Source of the DNA: Blasia pusilla
Taxonomy: Eukaryota; Marchantiophyta; Marchantiopsida; Blasiales
Reading direction: 5' to 3'
NCBI GenBank assembly: GCA_050084515.1
Contig: CM114272.1
Location: forward strand, 57,412,001-57,476,000
DNA: 64,000 bases
The notes beneath the pieces were generated by a model, which ran no database searches, was not told where the DNA came from, and worked only from the letters and a program-made list of their open reading frames with translations. Made by a program: the position numbers and the translations under genes. Shown here piece after piece: positions 57,251 through 64,000 of the stretch; positions within the stretch are counted from its first letter, which is position 1, and every line of letters starts with the position of its first letter.

Positions 57251-59958
57251 TTATGTATGTGACAAATGGTCTCGGCCTGTTGAATCATGGCCTCGAGATA
57301 AATCCGTATGTAGACAATCCTCAGAATCTAAGGCGCACTTGGACACTCCATCCTCCCCGTTGCTAATAGATGAAACACCTGGACTGGAAAGTGAAGCTGG
57401 CACTGCAACCGAAGAGCTTCCAATTGAATCGGATACTCCAGACGCAACTGTCCGGCGGTCTGGTGATTTGGTCTCTTTCTTGCATCCTGGAGACGAAGAT
57501 CCTGAGCCTCCACTCTGTTAGAAGAAACTGCCTTGATCAGACATGGATGCGGGGTTCCTGGGAGGACTACCTGGAAAATGATCTGAGATCCTCATGCTCT
57601 AGAGTCAGCATAATGCAACATGACTAACCGTGCCTCTTCATCATGTTTTCAAAGACTGATGCAATGCCTCACATCTAAGCATGGCATGAAAAGCTAAAAA
57701 AAACTCAACCTGCATCTACCTGTGCTTTTTGAGAGTCTTCCGTGCTACTGGCAGGTGCGGCTTGGAAAGACTTTTGTGGCTGTGGTTGGCAAGGAGTCTG
57801 CAGTTGTAAGGTCGTCTGTACAGACTGAGGGTTACTAAGTGAATCTTGTTGGGAAGAGGGAACCGGCCCAGAGTAGGGCTGCATTCCCGATGCAGCATAT
57901 TGCGCAGATGGAACAAGAGGAAGCTGATTAGGCCGTGACTGCCCGTTCCACTGGTTGCCTTGAGTTTGAGGAGGCATCACAGCCATGCCAGGACCAAAAG
58001 AACCATACATAGATGGTGGCACAGATGCTGCTCCACTCATTTGAGATTGGCCTTGGTGAGGCTGCATTTGCAAGAGATAACCAGGAAGCGGCTGGACAGG
58101 AGAGGGATACTGTGCATAAGGCCTTTCTACATGAGAGTGGGAATTGACTTGAGGAGGGTAATGAGGGTAGGGAAGGTAAGGGGCACTACCATCCCCAGAT
58201 CTGTTGGCGTACATTTGGTAAGCCTGGAGTGCAGGATGCACAGGGAAGGGGCCAGGAGCCGTAGGGGCCAAAGGGATATATGCAGCTGCAACAGACTGCG
58301 GCAATGAAACTTGAGGAGCAGTCTGGTTTGATTCTGATGAAGGGGGAGCAGAGACTGCTTGTGGGACAGATATCGGATAGCCATACGGAGTGATCCCCAT
58401 CATAAGAGATGGATCCATGCCCATCCAAGGAAGCATGACTCGTAGCCGATTTTGCAATTGTCCTTGTAGTGCTTCCGTCTCATTCTTCAAGGTAGCCTTT
58501 TCTTCTCGCAGTTCAGTTTTCTCCTGTGCCAGCTGGAAAACAGACCAACCCACCATGAGCCAGTGATTCCGTCAGACACTTCGATTGTGAGTAGACCCAG
58601 CGATACAACAGAGAGAGCAGATCTTTTTCGTGAGACATCCTCAAGCGAGCCACAGAGAACTGAATCAGAAACGGGGAAAAGGAAAACGGAGATGCAACAG
58701 TTTGTTTTCACTCACATCCCGTGATTCATCGAGAAGGGAAATTTGCTCAGTTCTAAGCCGTTTGACCTCGGCTCGTAGTTCCCTCACTACTTGAACACTA
58801 TCACAAAGAATTGTTGCCTTGTCATTCTTGGGTCGATCAGGATCTGCATTCCGTGGAAAATTAATTAGTTGTGCGTGCGAGAAGCACCACGAGTTTAAGG
58901 ACTACGTTAGGTCTGTACCGGACAAAGTCCGTTTCGTACGGACAGTATAGGCAGTTTAGCACTCCTGAAAGTCAACTATAACCAGGTTCCGAACAATCTA
59001 GAGAAGATCGCATGTGAGATGATGAACCAAATAGCTTCCACAATTCTGCTCGTCAACACTGCTCACCAACTTACATATTCCGGGTTTACTCGTTATTCCG
59101 GATGCTACCCACTTAGTACGAGGAACGAAAAAGAACCCGCCTTACCAATTGTATCGTTAGAAATGCGCATGGCATAGCACAACCACGACATATAACAAAT
59201 CGACGCACTCAACCAGCCAGAACTACATAAGAATCGACAACTCACCGAGGACACCAGCTAACTCAGCAAACTGCTCGTTTAAACGATCCCTCCTGAGTTT
59301 TTCACGGTCCGCCTTGTGAATCTTCCTGGCAGAGATATGGCTACCACTCTCACCACCGCCTCCAACTCGACCACTGCTTAAGCACCACATGTGCCACGAC
59401 GATGATACTTAGTCCATCATTTCCAATCCGCTAGACGAAGAAAACCACCCTCCCCAAATTCCCTGTTGAACTTCCCCGGGCAATAACCAAAGTATAACTT
59501 TTCCGACTGCCGCTAATACCCCTAGAACAGGTGGGGAGCAATTGCGCTACACAGGCGGAAATACCAGGGATCTAATGAAGATTTAGAAACGAGCTTCATG
59601 GAAGGAAGCCTACACATAAGATTTTCCATGTCCACACGAAGGAGGAATTTTGCGAGGGTGCCAGCAATCGTAAAAGAACAAACCTTCCCCCAACTGCTCC
59701 ATTGAAGTCGTGTAATTGACGACTCTCGGCCGACTGGAAATCAGGCTGAATATGCAATGGTTGACAGAAAGAGTCACACGGATGGTGACCCTGCTCCTCT
59801 AGAGCAGCATGATGCTGATGCGCTAAGTGTGAGGATGGGTGGTGCATAGGAAGGTCTGTGGGGTAAACAGAATGCTGAGCTGATTGCTGCTGTGCTGACG
59901 GCGACAAAAGGGAAGTATGAAGCCACGAATTTGTGCTGGAGGCTGCCATGAGGTCCAC
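57251..59958 (-). CDS. bHLH transcription factor, URI/bHLH121-like (five exons)
   Basis: Exons on the minus strand: 59958-59684, 59373-59246, 58843-58716, 58532-57720, 57514-57251. All joints have GT-AG ends and the total is 1608 nt, giving 535 residues in frame. The basic helix-loop-helix spans exons 2-3: ARKIHKADREKLRRDRLNEQ (His-Glu-Arg-type basic region variant), then DPDRPKNDKATIL and a leucine-rich second helix running into a coiled coil (LAQEKTELREEKATLKNE). RLRVMLPWMGMDPSLMMG follows, a signature I associate with Arabidopsis bHLH121/URI and bHLH11, regulators of iron homeostasis. The C-terminal half is rich in Pro, Gln and Ser, and exon 5 encodes a Ser-rich tail. The start could also be the ATG 9 bases later. 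No break seen. Confidence 0.88.
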
Positions 59959-61150
59959 TCCTGATCATCTTGGCCTTTCCGGCCTAATTGACTGTTTCCA
60001 ACATTTTCGTCTATATTCATTCTTTCCTCTGACAACCCCCACCATCGCCACTCCTGCCAATCCACATTTGCTCACCCCAAGCCTTTAGGTCTCCACATTC
60101 TTCACGCTCCTCTCACGCCCACCACTACATCCACATCTCGAACACAGAACTTCCTTCCGTGTCCGATATTACTCCACTCCTCTCGGCTCTTCAGCCCAGC
60201 CCACTCCTTCTCCCTTCTTTCTCGAAACTCCAACCCGCCTTACAGGAAACAACACTCCTCCTGACAGGGAACAACAGATGGTGCCTCCTCCCTCTCGCGG
60301 CTGCACCACTTCCCACGCGCTCCTCTTCCGGATTATGCCTCCCCTGCCCAGCGACTCCAGGTGAGGAGCGTCGGAAAACTCCCGTCCCTCGCTCTCACCG
60401 TCCCCTTTCCCTTTCCCTTTCCCTTCCCCTGCTGCTGTGCCACTGCTCGCTCGCTCGATCGCCCGCCCGCCAGCCGGCATCAAAATCAACGACCACTGCT
60501 GCAGTCAGGACCACTTCGCTGTAGTCTCAAATTCCCTGACTCTCATCACCGTCACTCGCCAGAGATCCCCTGAGAAGACAGCCAGATTCGCCTGCTGCCG
60601 TGACTCCGGTACAGTTCCAATCCACCGGCGATTGCATCCTCCTTCCTCTCTCTCTCTCTCTTCACCTCCTGAGATGCTGCTGCACATCATACTACTACAG
60701 TAGCCTCCTCGCACGAAGAACAAGAAGAGGTAGAAGGCTGGAGAGATGCCATTGATAAAACAACAAGATGGAGGTCGGAACGAGGCGACTGCGGTGGGGC
60801 CGTCCGTGTCCACAACACGACAGTCCGTGTCGGCTGTGCTGTTTCTTCCAACCATCGCTCCAATCCCTCTTCCGCCCGAGCGTTCCCGACAAATGAATGA
60901 ATGAATGAACGTTGAGGCGGAATGGTATAGATCAGCGTAGCTTCTTCCCGTCGCAGTGTTCGCAGCGGATCCGTGTCCGTGTCCGCTCTCGATCTCTATT
61001 TCTTTTCTGCGTCTGGTCAAATTTGGAGCATCAGTCCTATGCTCACTGCGCAGCTCGTGCTTTTCCTCTCCGCTTTACGGCGCGCCGTGCTCTACTTAGC
61101 TTCTTCGTCTTCTTGGCGCTTTTTACTTTTGGTTCCATATATTAGAAAGT
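59959..61150 (-). promoter_or_regulatory. Upstream region of the bHLH gene
   Basis: GC-richer DNA with CCCTTTC-type runs near 60405-60430 and a (TC)n run near 60645-60662, typical of plant 5' untranslated and promoter DNA. The many overlapping frames here reflect composition. The exact transcription start cannot be fixed. Confidence 0.4.
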
Positions 61151-61423
61151 TTTTAGTTGCTTTTTAGACACGTGTCATTATATTTATATTATTATTCAAG
61201 AATGCATTCTTATTTGCTAACACCTTTATGTTTGGCCCGTGATATATGGGTAACAAGAAATTTTAAATTTATGTGCAGCTTCATTTGTCCTCTATGGGTT
61301 ATTCAAACTTTTTTTTATTTTCCATGTGCATCTCAAAGACACCTTACTAGTTTCATTTAAAAAACAAGTGTGCTTCCACATAATGTTATAAACAAATGGT
61401 ATATAGCTTGCTTATACCATTTA

Positions 61424-61465
61424 ATGAAGTTACAAGAAGTAAAAAAATACTTCTTGTAACTTCAT
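61424..61465. repeat. Perfect 18-bp stem hairpin
   Basis: ATGAAGTTACAAGAAGTA at 61424-61441 is exactly inverted at 61448-61465 around a six-A loop. It lies in AT-rich DNA beyond the bHLH promoter region. Confidence 0.85.
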
Positions 61466-62159
61466 GAATGAATGTGGCATGAAGAAATGGAAGTATATAA
61501 AGTACATGGAAACAGATTTAAATTTTATGAAAATATCCTCGAAGGTGTGACTGTTTTGAAATGGTGTGGTAGAAAGTATTAGTGAGTGTTGTTGAGGTAA
61601 GTTACTGATAGCGGATGCAAAAAAATTATGATTGGAAGAATTAGGAGGTGTTTTTAAGGCTTAGCAATAATGTAATGTGAAAGGTAGACTCTATTTTTTA
61701 GGGTTTGAAACAAAGTGGACAGGGATAAAAAGAGATAAAAGAAACAAGTTAAGGACAAAGTTGAAGTAATACACAGTGAACATTTTGAAGGAGAGAGAAA
61801 AATGTAATATAATTTATAAGTGCTTGTGCATGAAATAGACATTTAATGTAGTATGCACCAGAGTGCTGCAAATGAGTGATATAAATAGTGAACTTGTGAT
61901 AGGAAAGCTTGCAACGAGTGTATATTGTTGGATTGATGTTGAAATTGAAAAGGTGGAAATAAATGAAGACGTGTAGAGCACAGAGAATATAATGAAATGG
62001 ACATGTTGCAAAGGATGTTGAAATGCGTAGAAACAAGCACAATTTAATGAAATGCAGAATTTATAAAGCAAGTTGAAGTGATCATAAAGTAGTAACTGAT
62101 AATATGAAAGTGTGTGTCTCCTGAGGAGCAAGATAATGTTTTTTTCCACGTAGAATGAA

Positions 62160-63827
62160 AAGTAATAGGAAAGATCAAATATTACTCGAGGAATGTAAAA
62201 GCTACCCGAGGCCACTAGACGGCCCTGTAGTAGACGTTTTGAAGACATAAGCTTTGGATCCCTCGCCTCCTTGGCCCATGAACTGCCATCTGTGATTAAA
62301 TGAAAGCTTGGAGCTAGCCTTGATCCTAGGGATGGCATCCATCTCAACGGTCTTTCCATCAAGTATTCGTATTTTACGCAGCAAATTTCTGAAGCATTTA
62401 GGATCAGCCAAAAATGCCAGATTTTCCAGAGTTATTTCTCCTCAACTGCCATGAGCTCTCCTTGGCCAGGGATTCCCACCAGTTGTTCAAAAATTTGTGA
62501 TGCCATTGTCAATTTGATTACTCCGAGCTTTGATCCCAGAGAGTTTTTATATACCTCCGCCACTTTCTTGGCCACATCCTCCTTGATATGTCTCTGAATT
62601 GCATCAGTGATATGATGAGTGTGAGACCCAACATGAATTGCCACCCTGATGTACTCGGACGTAGAACTATAGTTGTGTACTATGAAAAAAATATAAGCAT
62701 GACACGCTCCAACGCAAAAAGGGAAGGCTTGACAATAAGGACATTGATGGCCAATTGGCGGTATGATCGCACCGACCGCATAAGGAGTTTCTGCATTTTT
62801 GGGGGGGAATTGTGACGTATTGACTTAGCCATTTCACTTTAGAAATGAGCAGTCTGGACTTCTATACTCCACGGCTCCAATACATTGGCGGAAAGAAACA
62901 ATCCAAGGATCACATGGGATTGAAGCGTTCGTCTGCTTTAGTCTGCACCATCAATGATAGTCAAAATTTATGTCCATACCCTTCAACATTGCATGCCAAG
63001 ATTTGCATAATAGGCGACCTAGAGAAAGGAGCGCAATAAAGACTCTATTAGAGTTGCATCTAGCTACAACTTTAGATCTCCAATTATCAAGCTTTGAACA
63101 TCTTTCATGAAGTCTTTGAAAATTTGAGAAGCTTTTGCCAAGTTTCCTTTGTACTGAGTTACATCAGAGTTGGCTTTTTGCTCTCCTCCATTGCTTCAGT
63201 AATATGCTGAGAGAGAACATGGAGACGTGTTGATCACTCAGACTTCTCATCCTTAAGTTCATCCAGTTGATGAAGCACCCTGGTGTACACATGAAGTGAA
63301 ATGCGTGGATCAGAAACATGCTGCTAGTGATTAGTAGCTAGGTGAGACGAAGATGCAATTAGTGTGTGGTTAAAATGAGGACGACAAGATGGAATTCTTG
63401 TTCTTATCTGCAACAAAGAGAACATAAAGTATTGCTTAGAGTAGAGTAGTGTGAGCAAGAGAGAACTGCAAGGAAAACACACAATGGCAACTGGTGTTGA
63501 ATGCAAATGGGACAATAATAAAGTCCAGAAGTGGAAATAGTTTGCAGTGCAAAATCTGATACCTTTTTCATGAATACAATGATTCTTTTTCATGCTACTC
63601 ACACATCATGTAGGTAACTGAAGTGAGCAGAAAGAGTAATAGATACTTGATTAGCCGTGGTCTCTATTGATGATGGCTGGAAATTATTGGGCGTAGTGTT
63701 GTGGTCGTATGTGGCTCTGGAATGAGAGTGAGCCTCGTGAATCTGCTCCATATATGACATCTACAGATTTGGTGTAGAGCTTCTTCCCTTACCTTTGGAT
63801 CTTGCCGTGTTATCTTGAGATGCCATT
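62160..63827 (-). pseudogene. Unrecognised gene or gene fragment, possibly an internal duplication
   Basis: Minus-strand exon-like pieces: a first ATG at 63827 (MASQDNTARSK, then GTAAGG), a segment at about 63760-63640 reading MSYMEQIHEAHSHSRATYD, a helix-like piece near 63280-63080 (RVLHQLDELKDEKSE, a TGA, then HVLSQHITEAMEES and QIFKDFMKDVQSL), and a related piece at 62644-62432 (HITDAIQRHIKEDVAKKVAE and MASQIFEQLVG). The last two share the order His-Ile-Thr-x-Ala followed by Gln-Ile-Phe, so one is probably a copy of the other. Stops and frame changes suggest decay. No known family. Confidence 0.3.
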
Positions 63828-64000
63828 CTGAGTAGTGAAAGGTTAGTAGATCACAAAAAACGTGAATGGCTAAGAGTTCTCCCTAAGTATGAAGAAATCA
63901 GAAGGTTCTTAGTGGCCAAGTATCTTTATCTGATCTCTCGTCTATGCGCGAGAGAGCATAACGTAAACTAAGCCAGGTGCAAATGCAGATTTTACAACGA

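Noticed and set aside
60505-61020. 171-codon frame on the minus strand upstream of the bHLH gene
   Set aside because: No family features; composition-driven and in the expected promoter or leader region.
1-64000. CRISPR arrays, tRNA genes, bacterial operons
   Set aside because: None seen; the content is eukaryotic. A tRNA search by program was not possible, so isolated tRNA genes could be missed.

Overview
The window looks like plant nuclear DNA. It has a plant-type URI/bHLH121-like bHLH gene with GT-AG introns, a TANGO2-like gene, and a large load of plant transposons (Ty1/copia, Ty3/gypsy, Helitron). A bryophyte or another non-seed plant is my guess, because the Ty3/gypsy accessory domains resemble ones I recall from algae and early land plants. 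The sequence alone does not prove it.

Layout. 1-7.2 kb is AT-rich and holds decayed Ty3/gypsy pieces: a minus-strand relic at 1-1945 and a plus-strand solo LTR-like copy at about 2701-3430. 7.2-12.6 kb is a repeat-poor island of balanced base composition with no gene I recognise. 12.6-15.6 kb is AT-rich and ends in a worn copia relic. A Helitron with both termini visible (15606-20854, minus) sits in that relic; it carries a helicase remnant and a frameshifted protein-kinase-like cargo gene. A complete copia element (22168-27523, plus) has 314-bp LTRs and a perfect ATACC target duplication, and lies in a sequence that resumes after 27.5 kb with a non-LTR-type reverse transcriptase relic. A further gypsy relic with its own PHD finger follows (about 28.3-31.2 kb) and is split by an insertion. 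32.9-33.7 kb holds a truncated copia copy. An intact TANGO2-like gene (34721-35542, minus) and a methyltransferase-like ORF (37155-38228, plus) form a gene-like patch. 38.4-42.8 kb is AT-rich without a gene.

The most interesting object is a Ty3/gypsy element at about 42.85-52.78 kb (minus). Its order is LTR-like segment, long leader, gag with zinc knuckles, aspartic protease, a C5-cytosine DNA methyltransferase (motifs I, IV, VI, VIII and X visible), reverse transcriptase, integrase, a C-terminal PHD finger, then a second LTR-like segment. Most domains share one reading frame. The breaks I checked are mostly stops explainable by C-to-T or G-to-A change, plus a few frameshifts. The element thus encoded both a DNA-methylation writer and a possible histone-mark reader.

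From 54 to 64 kb the window becomes genic again: unrecognised exon-like ORFs at 54.4-55.5 kb, the five-exon bHLH gene (57251-59958, minus) with its upstream region, and an unrecognised, possibly duplicated minus-strand gene fragment at about 62.2-63.8 kb.
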